64,000 nt of DNA from Poa pratensis. Lineage: Eukaryota; Streptophyta; Magnoliopsida; Poales; Poaceae. The translations under genes were made by a program, and so were the position numbers. The notes under the pieces are model-generated. The model was given only the letters and a program-made list of their open reading frames with translations, did not search any database and was not told the origin of the DNA. Below, piece after piece: positions 31,391 to 42,985 of this stretch. Positions within the stretch are counted from its first letter, which is position 1. Each line of letters opens with the position of its first letter. The stretch lies in contig CAMZMU010000111.1 in assembly GCA_947311845.1 (NCBI GenBank), positions 24,589,023 through 24,653,022 of the forward strand, read 5' to 3'.

Positions 31391-32430
31391 TCAGGCTAGG
31401 TATTAGTGGATGTTATTTTTTTGGGGATTTTTCAATGTTGCAAGATGTGTTTTAGATTGCGATAAAGCTACAATGATTTGCGCGTGCTATAGAGAGATTG
31501 CTCCAGTGTTATATTCATGTCCCTCTAATGTTGAGTGAGTTAGGCATGATGTTTTTTTTGGTTGCTGAATGCGACATGACGATTCTATTTTTTTTGCTAC
31601 ATGGGCGTGCTCAAAATGTTGCAAAACAATTCACAAGTTTTGCAGATTGACAAAATATAAATAATGTTGCACTTATGAAAACATCTCTACATATACAATC
31701 CCACTAGAATTCTTGCCTTCTCCTTGCTTCTCATCTCCTCCAATAGGGTAGTGACACCACATCACATGGTGGATCCCACTCATATCTTATATTATAGTTC
31801 ACACCTTATTAAAATATTGTTGGGTACATACACAACACTTTATAGTTCACACCTGAGTTCACACCTAGAAAAATAAAATTGTTGGATACATACACATGTT
31901 TTGAATATATTTGCCAAATTTTCGGTGAAAAATTGGTATTTCCAACTACACAAAAGAGAAAATTATGGTGTGAAAAAGGGAAAATAGCTCCATTTCCCAC
32001 TCAAAATTTCTATTTCTATTTTTTGTGTAGCCTATATAAAAATATATTATTTTTACAAAACTTATAGAGCACGTACAATAGGTACATTAGTTGTATGCTT
32101 TATTTGCTAAATCTTAAATCTGATATATCGTTTTGATATATATAAAATAAAGAACTAAACTCCTGATTGATTCTAGGTATGAACATGGGTGGTACCACAT
32201 GTAAGTGAGCAAGCTCTAAAAAATATAGGTTTGTGCTTACTATTTGGTGTGAATGTGGGTGGCCCCATCTGTAAGTGATTGTGATTTTCTTCTTTAAAGT
32301 ACTAAGTTCATTAAAGACAGAGCGATGTGGTTGCTTCTAGGTGTGAACATGTGTGACCCCTGTAAGTGAGTGATTTTTCTTTACCCATAATCGGTGTTAG
32401 CACCGCTTTCTTGGTTTGATGGGTATACAT
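31391..32430. other. AT-rich intergenic DNA with short direct repeats
   Basis: CTAGGTATGAACATGGGTGG..TGTAAGTGAG recurs in three forms near 32175, 32250 and 32336. GGTACATACACAAC/GATACATACACATG and TTCACACCT phrases repeat near 31795-31890. No gene is supported. Confidence 0.5.
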
Positions 32431-32834
32431 GTTGATTTTGTGTGGGTAAGAAGGATGTCGTCGGTCTCAGTCCATCCTGCACTGCCTCTCTGACCCTCAC
32501 GAGTCGGCAGCGACACCACGCTTCATCTCGGACCGGTCCTCCACACTGCTGTCCCAGACCTGGACGGCGTTGGCACCACAGTTCTTCCCCATCCAGTATC
32601 ACCTCCGATAGCAAAGTGGCCTCCGACCAAGCCGGAGCAACCAACATTCTTGGCGCTCGTGCTCCCTAACAATTCCTACTTCGGGAGCATCACCCATCAC
32701 AGATGGTGACGGCGCATGCGAGCCGTCCAAGCTTTCCCGGCCATACCATTGCCGTTGCTCACGACCTTCTCTTTTGCAACTGTTTGGTCCTCTCCCAGTT
32801 TTGGCCTGAACTCTAGCTTCTGCCACTGTACACC

Positions 32835-33024
32835 ACTCCATGACGGCTGAGACGAAGAAGGCACAAATGCCCATTCCATGGCGGCTGAGACGAAGAAGGC
32901 ACAAATGCCCACTCCATGACGGCTGAGACGAAGAAGGCACAAATGCCCACTCCATGACGGCTGAGACGAAGAAGGCACAAATGCCCACTCCATGACGGCT
33001 GAGACGAAGAAGGCACAAATGGGC
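32835..33024. repeat. Minisatellite, five copies of a 38-bp unit
   Basis: ACTCCATGACGGCTGAGACG plus AAGAAGGCACAAATGCCC repeats at 32835, 32873, 32911, 32949 and 32987 with one or two changes; the last unit ends GGGC. Because 38 is not a multiple of three, the long minus-strand frames across it (33018, 33044 and 33130 downward) just cycle through the three translations of the unit. Confidence 0.9.
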
Positions 33025-33958
33025 GAGCTTTTGGCCGGAGACAAGGAATTTTCACTGGTCGGTGTGATGAGCAGTGGAGAGGTTGCGTTTGAGAGATCAA
33101 TTTCTCGAATAGTAAGCGTGTGTTCGCCACAACTTATCGCATTTAAGACGATTTTTTTAATCGTGAATATTAACTTTCATTTTTTGCCACTGTACAAATG
33201 GGCCCCATTTTTTGCCACTGTACAAACGGGCGCGGCAAAGCGCGCCTAACTCTTCTAGTATTGCACAAAGTTGCTACATTTGTTGTACGGACGGACCATG
33301 GCAGACCGGATGAAATATTGTTACATGGGATGCTGTATATACGGAGAAAACTGCTACGCGTGAAACATTTTGTTGCGATGATCAGGCATACAAATTTTGC
33401 TCACTTGTGTGCATCGGAGAGCTCCAGACTCCGGAGGCGGCTCATAATTCCCAATTTACTGAGGGAAGATGAATAGCACATGCCAATATAATATCCCTGT
33501 CTGATTTTTTTCGCTTGGTATTTATTTTATGCAACAAATGTCTTGGAGAAGTTGAGGGAATTTTAGAATTTTGCATCTGATTTGGAATTTTGTTTCTTTT
33601 TAAATATTCCAATTTTTTTTGGGATGTTAGCATGTTACACGCTTCGCTGTCGCCGTTGGCAGCTGGGGCCGGATGAGCAACCTGGATGGGAAACAAGTCG
33701 GGGTGGAGGAGACGAGTGCCGAGAGCGTTGGTTCCAAATTCGATCGAATGCCGTGGGATGACCCGCCGCGGATGTTATTTAACGATCGTTGTAAACGTAG
33801 AAATAGGGTTAAACTTTCACATAAGAAAAATTGATAAGATAGACCAAATATCATAATCTTTTCCATAGTCGAGAGATGAAGGAAGAGGTAAGTTGACATT
33901 CGACCAGTATGAACCAATAAAAAGAAAAAGAAACTAATGAAGATGTCCTAATTTCATT
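33025..33958. other. Intergenic DNA between the minisatellite and the first F-box gene
   Basis: GCCACTGTACAAATGGGCCCCATTTTTT is followed by a near-repeat GCCACTGTACAAACGGGC near 33215. Elsewhere it is AT-rich with no supported gene. The last 50 bases are the 3' flank of the minus-strand F-box gene. Confidence 0.5.
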
Positions 33959-35215
33959 TTAAACAACCAAGTCTGGTGGAAAAACCCATGCCCTCCAGTA
34001 ATCGGATAATCGATCCATGGACATTGTTGGTCTAATAATCCCGGACTTCATGTCGAACACGTCATTTGTATCAGGGAAATACACGACGTCCTCTTCCACT
34101 TCTCCACAAGCAGGAATGATATTGCTGAAGCGATTGCTGATGAAGATGGCCTGTCCACCGCCTAGTCCACTGTTCATTGGTACCCATGCGCCTGCTTCCA
34201 TGTCCGCCTCAAACACCTCAACCTTGCGGGTGTGGTCGGTGGTCTGAGTGAAGGCTGAGACTTGATGCACCCGCTTAACCATGAACAGCTTACCTTGTGA
34301 TTCGACAAGGTTCCTGCTGGTTTTGATGGAGTCGTACCCTTCTCTCATAGCTTCCTCACATTCAGAAAGTGTATCGTCTTCGATTTCGTAGTCGTTGTCA
34401 CTGCCGCTATTATCCCCAACCAATTCGTTGTTCTCTTGAATTGGTGCCTCGATGCCCAACTCTTCCTCGATGTCCTCATCATCAATGTCGGTAAATCTCA
34501 TCCACACACCAAAGTCATATCTATCGTCATGATGGCCAGGGGTGTGCCTGATGATTCGTTTGACACTGGTGACAGTGGGTCTTCCATCCCCGTCCTCGGC
34601 AAGGTGGAGGACAAAGAGGTCCTCGGCCTTGGTGATCGCGTAAAGCTTATCTCCAAGAAAGACAAGGTCGATGATACGGAAGTAGGGCATAGCTAACAGC
34701 CTCGGCACCCACACTCCCTTACCAGGTCGGCATAGGATCAGAGGATACTTCCAGATGTTGCCGATGACGGCAATAAGATCGTCGGGGGTTGATCGCATGA
34801 GCACCTTGCGAACCTCGAAACTCTCATGAACCTTGCCGATGATGGCGTCCAGCTCCGGGAGCGACATGGTGGCGCCAGAGAAGGTATTGTGCAACGTGTA
34901 TGTGTGCGTCTGATCAACCTCGTCGGTGCAGTCGAGGGCAATCCAGTCGCCCGTAGAGCCAATGCACCTTGTGTTCTTGGGGATGGGGAGGCGATGGACG
35001 CCACCGTCGGAGGGCGTCAGGTAGGCGCCGTCCTCGAGGACGACCCACGGCAACCGTTGCCGAGGGGAGACGTGCAGCCGCACGGCCGAGTGCCACGAGC
35101 GGCACACGGCGCGGAAACGGGCGCGATCGGCGATGTGCGGGAGGTGGGCGATCAGCTGGCCGAGGAGATCCGGCAGGAGGCTTGACCACTGGGGACACTC
35201 CGGAACCGACGCCAT
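33959..35215 (-). CDS. F-box/DUF295 protein (intact)
   Basis: F-box proteins of this type are substrate adaptors of SCF ubiquitin ligases; the DUF295 partner domain has no known substrate here. The single exon encodes 418 residues from ATG 35215 to TAA 33959. Residues about 8-45 form the F-box (L-L-P-D-L-L-G-Q-L-I-A-H-L-P..R-A-R-F-R-A-V-C-R-S-W). A DUF295 region follows, with C-R-P-G-K-G-V-W near 160 and a final V-Y-F-P-D-T-N-D-V-F-D-M motif. An acidic stretch near 240-290 separates the halves. The frame extends upstream of this ATG, but the paralogue starts at the equivalent M-A-S, so I chose 35215. It is the only undamaged copy of three in the window and lies head to head with the second. 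Confidence 0.92.
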   Translation of the reverse strand: MASVPECPQWSSLLPDLLGQLIAHLPHIADRARFRAVCRSWHSAVRLHVSPRQRLPWVVLEDGAYLTPSDGGVHRLPIPKNTRCIGSTGDWIALDCTDEVDQTHTYTLHNTFSGATMSLPELDAIIGKVHESFEVRKVLMRSTPDDLIAVIGNIWKYPLILCRPGKGVWVPRLLAMPYFRIIDLVFLGDKLYAITKAEDLFVLHLAEDGDGRPTVTSVKRIIRHTPGHHDDRYDFGVWMRFTDIDDEDIEEELGIEAPIQENNELVGDNSGSDNDYEIEDDTLSECEEAMREGYDSIKTSRNLVESQGKLFMVKRVHQVSAFTQTTDHTRKVEVFEADMEAGAWVPMNSGLGGGQAIFISNRFSNIIPACGEVEEDVVYFPDTNDVFDMKSGIIRPTMSMDRLSDYWRAWVFPPDLVV

Positions 35216-35476
35216 GAGAACCGGATCTGATTGATCGTGTGAGCGTGGGAACTGCCGAGTTGGGAGGGATATATGTAGGCCAGGGTTGCTGGAGAATACA
35301 GGGGTCGGGTTCGGGTCGGTATCGGAGTTCAGCCATACATGACCATTATTTGAAGAGGTGGACATGCAGGGTCGGTTCGGTATCCGAGTCGGACCAGAGA
35401 CGACCGGTGGCCATGTAATCCCGTGCCTGTGTCGACACTCGACAGTTCAGGCAACGGGCCTCCTGCAGCAGCTACC
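35216..35476. promoter_or_regulatory. Shared bidirectional promoter region between two F-box genes
   Basis: Only 261 bp separate the two start codons. It contains TCGGTATCGGAGT near 35320 and TCGGTATCCGAGT near 35372, and the phrase CCCGTGCCTGTGTCGACACTCGACAGTTCAG. A related stretch lies beyond the third F-box copy near 56895-56985. No TATA box is clear in either direction. Confidence 0.6.
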
Positions 35477-37341
35477 ATGGCGTCAATTGAACCGGAGTGT
35501 CCTCGGTGGTCCATCCTCCTGCCGGATCTCCTCGGCCAGGTGATCGCCCGCCTCCCTCACATCGCCGACCGCGCCCGCTTCCGCGCCGTGTGCCGCTCAT
35601 GGCACTCGGCGGCGCGCCTCCACGTCTCCACTCGCCGGCAGCTTCCATGGATCGCCCTTCTGGACGGCGCCTTCGTGACGGCCTCAGACGGCAGCATCCA
35701 CCGCGTCCCCTCTCCAAATAACACAGTATGTGTTGGCTCCACCGATGCTTGGATCGCCCTCGACAGCACGGACGGCGTTGCGCAGACGCACTCGTACACC
35801 CTGCACAACCATTTCTCCGGTGCCACCGTGCCGCTCCCGGAGCTGGACTCCATCATCGGCAAGGTTCCCAAGGGGTTCCGGATCCGGAAGGTGCTCATGA
35901 GGTCGACCCCCGACGACCTGATCGCCGTCACGGGAAACATTTGGAAGCACCCTCTGATCCTGTGCCGACCTGGCAAGGGAGCGTGGGTCGCCAGGACATT
36001 AGCTACGCCGTATTTCCGTATCATCGACATTGCGTTTCTTGGAGGCAAGCTCTACGCGATCACCAAGGCCGAGGACCTCTTTGCTCTCCATCTTAGTGAG
36101 GACGACGACGGCAAGCCCACCGTGACATGTGTCCAACAGATCATCAGCCATGCCCCTGGCCACGAGGACGATAGATACAACGTCGGCGTCTGGTGGACGA
36201 CGGACATCCACCAGTCGAGAAATCAGGACACTGAAGAAGATGTAGGAGCTGCCTTTGGCAGCTCCCTTCTTCTACCTCTAGTTGTTGCCTCTCACAGCTC
36301 ACACAGCCCAGCCTTTTCCTTCCTGCTATTCTCTTGTAACAAAGCAAACATGATTACAGAGCTTAAATAGACTCATCCAAGCACGGTTTGGCAGCCCACT
36401 CTGGCCACTAACCCACGCCCTGATGCACTAACCCACTAGCTGCATACACGCGCACGATCCACCACTTTCTGCAGCGACTTGGCCATGAACCTAACAGACT
36501 AATGCATATACTAACTGAACTCACCAAGTCTCTCGGCTAACACATGCATGACTACTTGCCGGATCACCCGGCTACACTAAGCACGCAGGCCACCGCTCCA
36601 TCGCCCGCAGCTTGCTGCTATCTCGCAACCGTCTTGCATCACACAGCACACAGCATCACGCCCTCACGGCATCTCGCCATCTGCGTCGACCTGGAGCTTC
36701 ACCGGCCAGCTACTCCCTAATTAGCTATACTAAATGCACGGAAAATAAATACACTATCAAGATTAGTGCTAACAGAAGAGTTGGTACCGTTTGAAGAGGA
36801 CAACTATGTTGTGGTGAACCAAGACGATGATGCCCACGATGAATTGGTTGGTGATGATACTGAGGCTCATAATGAGGAACATGAACGGCTAGCTTTCAGT
36901 GGTGAGGCCCTGCTTGATGAATGTGAAGAGGGTGTGAGAGAAGGGTACGATTCCGTCATCACCAGCAGACACCTCGTCGAGTCACAAGGTAAATTGTTCA
37001 TGGTGAAGCGAAAGCTGTTCATCGCAGCCTTCGCTCCAACCGACCACACTCGCAAGGTCGAAGTGTTTGAGGCGGACGTGGATGCCGGCGCATGGGTACC
37101 AGTGGACGGTGGGCTAGGCGGCGGAGAGGCAATCTTCATCAGCAGTCGCTCCAGCAAGGCAGTTTCTGCTAGCGGAGAGGTGGAAGAGGGTGTCATGTAT
37201 TTTCCCGACACTGATGACGTGTTTGACATGAGAAGTAGGACAATTAGATCATCAACGCCCATGAACCCGTGTTATGACCGGTGGATGGCGACATGGGTCT
37301 TTCCTCCCGAACTACGGAGTAGTAGTTTAAATGACAAGTAG
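35477..37341 (+). pseudogene. F-box/DUF295 gene split by a solo LTR
   Basis: It starts M-A-S-I-E-P-E-C-P-R-W at ATG 35477 with an F-box close to that of the intact neighbour. The coding sequence runs to 36240, where a 534-bp solo LTR interrupts it, and resumes at 36780 in the correct frame to TAG 37339-37341. Without the LTR and one GAAGA copy it would be 441 residues, slightly longer than the neighbour, with a larger acidic middle. As it stands, reading continues into the LTR and stops at 36370, removing the C-terminal half of DUF295. No other damage is visible, so the insertion is probably the inactivating event and a recent one. Confidence 0.9.
36241..36774. mobile_element. Solo LTR (534 bp) in the second F-box gene
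   Basis: It begins TGTAGGAGCT, ends GTGCTAACA, and is flanked by GAAGA on both sides (36236-36240 and 36775-36779). A single LTR with a 5-bp duplication and no internal region is what unequal recombination between the LTRs of a full element leaves. TTGTAACAAAGCAAACATGA near 36334 suits a Copia-like LTR. Confidence 0.9.
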
Positions 37342-37344
37342 AGC

Positions 37345-38440
37345 ATTCCCAAGATTTATTTATCTTCACATGTGTGTATTCCGCGAGTTATTTCAACCAC
37401 CTCAAAACCATCATGGAGTTCATCATGCTAGGGTTGAGATGGGGTGGGGTCTGACAAAAAATACCAGTGGCATGTCTATATACTAGTGGCATGTGGCATG
37501 TATATATACTAGTGGCATGTCTATATACCAGCATGCCACTAGTAACTTATATCGGGTATGATAGTCATGTTTCACATAATAGTGGCGTGCCCTTTTGCGG
37601 ACATGGCACTATTAACATGTTATTAGTGGTGTGCCACTATTTTGTCACACCACTCGTATTTTGCGCTAACACAAATGGTGTGGCACGTTTTGGGTGCACC
37701 ACTAATAGTGGTAGACTATATGCAATTTGCAGTAGGCCGTGCATGACAGATTTTTTTGGTGCACTGCATAAACAATTTTTTAGTTAAAGAGTGTCTTGTG
37801 TAGACCAGAATCACTATGGTGATCAAAAGAGTTAACTGATGATTCTGGATAAATGAGAAAGATCTTTGCAAGACAGTGGCAGCTATATCCTTCAGAGCTA
37901 GAGCCTACCATGAAGACAAAAACGTAAACAAGAAAAAATATATTAAGTAATTTCTCATTCATATACCTATATCTAATAAGTGAAACTATGTCACAATGTA
38001 TATATACGTTGGTGTACATGTGCAGTCTGAAATGTTCAAAGATATATTTTCTTGAGATATGCTATTTTGTTTTGGACGAAACCTTCAACTTTTTGGCACT
38101 GCTAGTAGCTGCAGACCAGCTTGCAGCTTTCTGAAAACACAACACAGAAGACAAACAATCGTGTGTGATCTTACAGAAACTCACATGATTGAATATTTAA
38201 AATTCGTGTGCAATATCCGAGTTATCCCACATGGTTAATTTCTCTGCATCCTTTGTGAAGGTACCACCACCACGCATGATTTTAGACAGTGTGCGATTAA
38301 TCCGGTTCCGTTAATCATATGAGGTGGGCAAAGTTAACCGTGTGGAATTTTCTGATCTGTACTAGTGTATCATGTAGTCTAGAAATGTAGATTTTTTTTG
38401 TTCCAGGGTATGGAGCAAATTGAGCATTGGCAACTGGTTC
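37345..38440. other. Intergenic DNA with AGTGGCATG palindromic words
   Basis: Between 37460 and 37720, TAGTGGCATG and CATGCCACTA occur repeatedly in both orientations. This resembles subterminal repeats of CACTA elements, but I see no CACTA terminus. The rest is AT-rich and unassigned. Confidence 0.45.
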
Positions 38441-39591
38441 TTTTTTATTACCGATACTAATAAGCTTTTGTTTTGTGAAGGCCGGAGAGCCGGATTATGT
38501 GCACTACGTTCTCTCTATAACCATGTTAGATGTGCTCTATAGTACACTGGGAATATATTTAAAATGATGCCGTTTGTGAAGAACTTCAGATGTATCCTTT
38601 CATGTGGCCCTAGCTTTACTGCACAGTTTATCTTTTTGAGATAGTCAACGCGAGTCCACCACATCTACTATTTGGAATCCACTCTACATATAACTAAGGC
38701 ATTGGCAATTGCACAATAATGAAAACCAAGGTAATCATGTGATGGTTGCCATACTGCGTGCTTTCGAGTTATGAATACTCGATACTGACTATTGCTTTCT
38801 CTTGCTAAGTTGCAAACATTGCAACATGGCAGGATACTACTGCTCCTGGTGGAACATTGTCCAGTAGAGAAGATTTGACCTGCTGTAGTGAACGTGAAGC
38901 TAAAGAGTCAGCAGAGTCTGTGAAGCAACATGATGAAATAGTAAATGGACAAGGAACACACTGACGCTATGGCAAAAACGCTGGAGCAGGTTACCAACCA
39001 ATCACCTTCCCTCCGGCCCCTCTGCATACATGAAAATTGATATCAAGTAACATCATTTTTCATACAGATGCATGCACATTTATTTATTAAATGAAGTACT
39101 ATTTATGTGGTCGTCAATACAGAGTAACACAGCTGAAATTGGTCGGGCTACGTTGAAGGAGCTTTTTGTGAAGGACTTCTCATTTGAGGATTTTCATGGC
39201 CCGACAATGTATTTCTGGAGATAGCATGTTTACTACTGTCTCCATTTGTATGTAGAAGACAATTTCTGCACAGGCGATATGCTCTGATGACTCTGCAAAG
39301 GTGCTGGACAAGGTTCCATGCCATGGTACGTAGTTTAAATACAAAGACGGACTTGAAGTCAAAGTATGTGGCTTATTCAACTTCGCACTTGCTGTTTGTG
39401 TCCAAGCAATCCTTGCTTGCTGCATTAAAACTGCAACAGAAAAGGAAATAGAAAGAGCTAAATGGAGAAGTCATTCCCGATGATCAACTTCGGAAACTGT
39501 TCTTAGGAAGGACATATCATGTAAATTCAATAGACGACGAAAACACTCATAGGCATCTACAAGTTCTGATAATGGCGATAATATGAACAGT

Positions 39592-39610
39592 AAGAAGCCG
39601 CATCTTGCTG
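39592..39610. repeat. 19-bp target-site duplication of the LINE, left copy
   Basis: AAGAAGCCGCATCTTGCTG is repeated exactly at 41342-41360. The source gene has the matching exon 10 sequence only once, near 21277. Confidence 0.95.
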
Positions 39611-41170
39611 TGGAGGCGGCTACTGAGGCGGGTCTCCTGCAACCCATTCCTGATCCGTTGGCAAGCCTGCGTGTCTCTCTCTATGCCGATGATGCTGCGA
39701 TTTTCCTGGTCCCCTCGGCAAACGACATCTCCAACCTCGCCTTCACGCTGCAAATTTTTGGCGAAGTTACGGGCCTCGTCACAAACTTTGCGAAGAGCTC
39801 CGTCTCCCCGATCAGATGCGAGGGAATTGATCTCGGGGCGATCATGAACGACTTTCCTGTTGCTGTCTCCAACTTCCCCATCAAGTATCTTGGGCTACCT
39901 CTGGCTTTGGGTAGGCTCACCCGCGCAGAGCTTCAGCCATATATTGACAAAGCCGCCAACCGCCTTCGTCCTTGGATTGGCAAATTCATCAACCGCGCGG
40001 GCTGCACGGCTCTGGTCAAGTTGGTCTTGTCCTCTATGCCTATTTTCCTCCTGGCTGCGCTCAAGGCGGACAAGCGCACCGCTTTTGACAAGCTTCGTAG
40101 AGGAATGTTGTGGAACTGTTCCGACAAGGTCAGCGGCGGGAAATGCAAAGTAAACTGGGACAAGGTGTGTCGTCCCAAGAAGCTTGGGGGCTTGGGGATC
40201 CTGAACCTTGAGAAGTTCTCCCGGGCCCTCTGTCTGCGCTGGCTTTGGCATGCTTGGGTTTCCCCAGAAAAGCCTTGGGTTGGGTCCGAGACTCCAAATG
40301 ACGACACAGATAAGGCCCTATTCAACGCGGCGACCAGGGTCACGATTGGGGATGGGGTGAAGACTAGCTTCTGGAGCTCTTCTTGGTTAGATGGCCTTGC
40401 GCCTAAGGTGATTGCGCCGACCATCTTCAAAGCTTCAAGACGGAAAAGAAGAAACGTCCGCGACGCTCTCACGGATTTCAGGTGGATTTCAGACCTTTCG
40501 GTCCAGAACTTCACAGTCGACCATATCACCCAGTTCGTCCACCTCTGGGACCTCTTACAGGGGGTGTCCCTCACCCCGGGTGTGGAGGACTCGATCTCCT
40601 GGACCCTCACTTCCGACGGCAAATACTCATCTAGCTCCGCTTACAAGGCTCAGTTTCTGGGGGCCTCCTCCTGCACCTTCACGGGTGTCGTCTGAAGCCC
40701 TGGGCTCCTCCCAAATGCTCCTTCTTCGCCTGGCTGGCGGTCCAGAATAGGCTTTGGACCTCGGACAGACTGGCAGTTCGTGGTTGGCCTCACCAGCCGG
40801 TCTGTCAGCTCTGTAGGTGCCAGCCCGAGACCGCAAGGCACATCCTCTTCGAATGCCGCTATTCAAGAAGAATCTGGATGGATGCTGCTATCTGGCTCAA
40901 GAGCCCTGCTCTCATGCTTGGCCTCAACACGACCAAGCCTAGAGTGATTGATTACTGGTTGGCCCTGGCGGCCTCGGTCTCCCCTTCTCGCAAGGGGCTT
41001 AAGACGGCGATCACCTTGATCACTTGGGAGATTTGGAAAGAGCGCAATTAAAGGGTGTTCAACAATAAATTCACGATGCCACTGGTGCTCTCCCAGCGGA
41101 TAAAGGATGAGGCCAACAACTGGATCTTGGCAGGAGCCAAAGGTTTAGCGGAGATCACCGCTTAGTACAA
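39611..41170 (+). pseudogene. LINE reverse transcriptase C-terminal part with zinc-binding domain
   Basis: The segment is open from the insertion point to 40695. The Y-A-D-D catalytic motif is near 39685, then F-P-I-K-Y-L-G-L-P-L and the thumb region, and K-L-G-G-L-G-I-L-N-L near 40180. A shift near 40690 moves the homology to another frame. This continues as the zf-RVT domain (P-P-K-C-S-F-F-A-W, C-x2-C..H-I-L-F-E-C) to about 41050, then stops. It cannot be active: the N-terminal endonuclease and part of RT are absent. Confidence 0.88.
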
Positions 41171-41341
41171 GTTTGAGGCGGCCGCTTCCTGAGGATATGA
41201 CGATCTTCCTCTTAGAGAGACTGGACGGTGTTGGGTGATTGTATTTGTTTTCTTTTCATTCAGGTTTTTTCACTTTGGCTTAGGCCGTGTCGTGTTTGCT
41301 TCTCCTATATCAATATAAAAGGCAAAGCTTTTGCCCCATTA
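39611..41341 (+). mobile_element. 5'-truncated LINE (L1-type) insertion
   Basis: A 1731-bp insertion bounded by the exact 19-bp duplication. It begins inside the reverse transcriptase, shortly before S-L-Y-A-D-D-A near 39679, so more than half the element is missing at the 5' end, as is usual for L1 elements. The 3' end has ATATAAAAGGCAAAGC near 41316 and no long poly-A. It is in the same orientation as the host pseudogene. Confidence 0.93.
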
Positions 41342-42106
41342 AAGAAGCCGCATCTTGCTGAACATTCCAGCAGTGCTTTTGAACTTACTATGGACAAGAA
41401 AGACTACAAGGATGCAAATCCTGCTAGCACTAAGCTACCAAGTTCGCGCGCAAGCTTTGTGCCAGACCAAACCGATTCAAAAGACTTCACAGCAAATGAG
41501 AGTGTCCCCCGACATTTTGATGTCCTCACGAGGGGCTTGAGAGAAATTACTGGTAGCAACCTCAAAGAAGTATGTTCTCTTATTTGTTCTCTGCAATCAA
41601 CATTAAGTATTCACATCTTCTTGATTTTATTTCACAGTTCAACTATGGGATGATATTGACTTGCCAAATACAAAGGCAGTCGAGTTGCACTTTGAAGGAC
41701 CAACAACATGGGTTACGTGCCAGATGAATGGTAAGTTTGCTAACAAGTCAGAATTCTTTTGTCGATGTTGAACCGTGAAGATTTCTCTTTGCTGGGGTTG
41801 CCGAATGCTAACCAGCTTGTCCCTGTCTTGGTTACCACAACCACAAGCAGACACTTAACTTCTGGTTCCTGGGTATGGCTTACAATTTAGAACAGGTTTA
41901 ACAGTCCTACCAGAGCAGCCTTTTTTCTTTGCGAAAGTAGTTAGGGTGTGAGATCAGTTACATACTGCATTGGTTTGGGTTTCCCATCCACCCGACTATT
42001 AATCCAGCGATGATTTCCGAATTTTTAGCTTAATTGAATATAATGTTTAGTTTTGATTTTTAATTTGGAACACCCTATGTATGTACATATTTTGGAGACA
42101 TCATGT

Positions 42107-42985
42107 TATGAACGATATAAAGATAAACGATATAGAGCGGAAATATCAAACCAACGGGACACGAGATTTAACGTGGAAAACCCTCCCAATAATGGGAGGA
42201 AAAAACCATGGGCGCCAGTCAGCAAAACTTCATTATCGGGTGAGGTTACAAACCGGAAATTTACACAATGCGACATATGCCTACCGGCGGCTTACAAGAT
42301 GTATTTATATGGAGGCAAAAACCTAAGTCGGATGCAATCCAACTACGGCCCAAGCGGACGACCTTCTTTTGTTTAGGCAAGCGCACAACATCCCATGTGC
42401 CGTTCTTCTCAAGTGTCTGCTTCTCTTCTTGCATAGCAGAAATCCACTTCTCACGGTCACTTGAATCAACAGCTTCAGTATACGTGGACGACTCATGTCC
42501 ATGCTCCACCTGTTCTGCACAACTCAAAGCATAATTAACAATGTTTACACTCCTCAATTAAACGTGGTCGAGGACCACAATTTCTCTTCAGCGAAAGATT
42601 GATTTTGTTGCTGCAAAAACATGGGGTGAATTAGGCACAATATCATTATCAGAGTCAGAGTCATCCGACGTAGCACTATCATTGTCTACAGTGACATTTT
42701 CCTTTTCGACAGAGTGCTCCACCTCAACACGAATATGTTCCTCATCAGAACTATCTGAAACATCTGAGGACAACTTATCAAATTACATAACAGATTCATT
42801 GAAAACAACACTACTGCTCATGAATGTCTTGTTAGTTTCGGGATTGCATAGCTTATATCCTTTTACTCCCGAACCTCGAAGTCTACGGTCCAAGCCTCCG
42901 GCGACGGGTCTCCGCTCCGCTTTGAAGTTAGCCCCTATCTTCATATGAAATTGGATCACCATAAAACAACACATCATTGAAAATT
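42107..42985 (-). mobile_element. Copia pol fragment on the minus strand
   Basis: Read on the minus strand it has, in order, the end of integrase (V-K-G-Y-K-L-C-N-P-E-T-N-K-T-F-M-S-S-S-V near 42860-42790), an acidic serine-rich linker (42773-42600) and the start of RT (W-I-S-A-M-Q-E-E-K near 42450 and K-N-G-T-W-D-V). It has stops and gaps and no LTRs. CATCAT occurs at both borders in intron-3-like host sequence, but I do not count that as a proven duplication. Confidence 0.7.

Noticed and set aside
32599..33130. Long minus-strand frames across the 38-bp repeat (up to 139 codons)
   Set aside because: The repeat unit is not a multiple of three, so frames stay open only because the unit has no stop in any phase; there is no composition or homology support.
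34826..35336. Open frames opposite and out of frame with the first F-box gene
   Set aside because: Shadows of a high-GC coding exon; the F-box/DUF295 frame explains the region.
42101..42985. CATCAT at both borders as a target duplication of the Copia fragment
   Set aside because: The fragment lacks LTRs, so no true termini exist; the short match could be chance.
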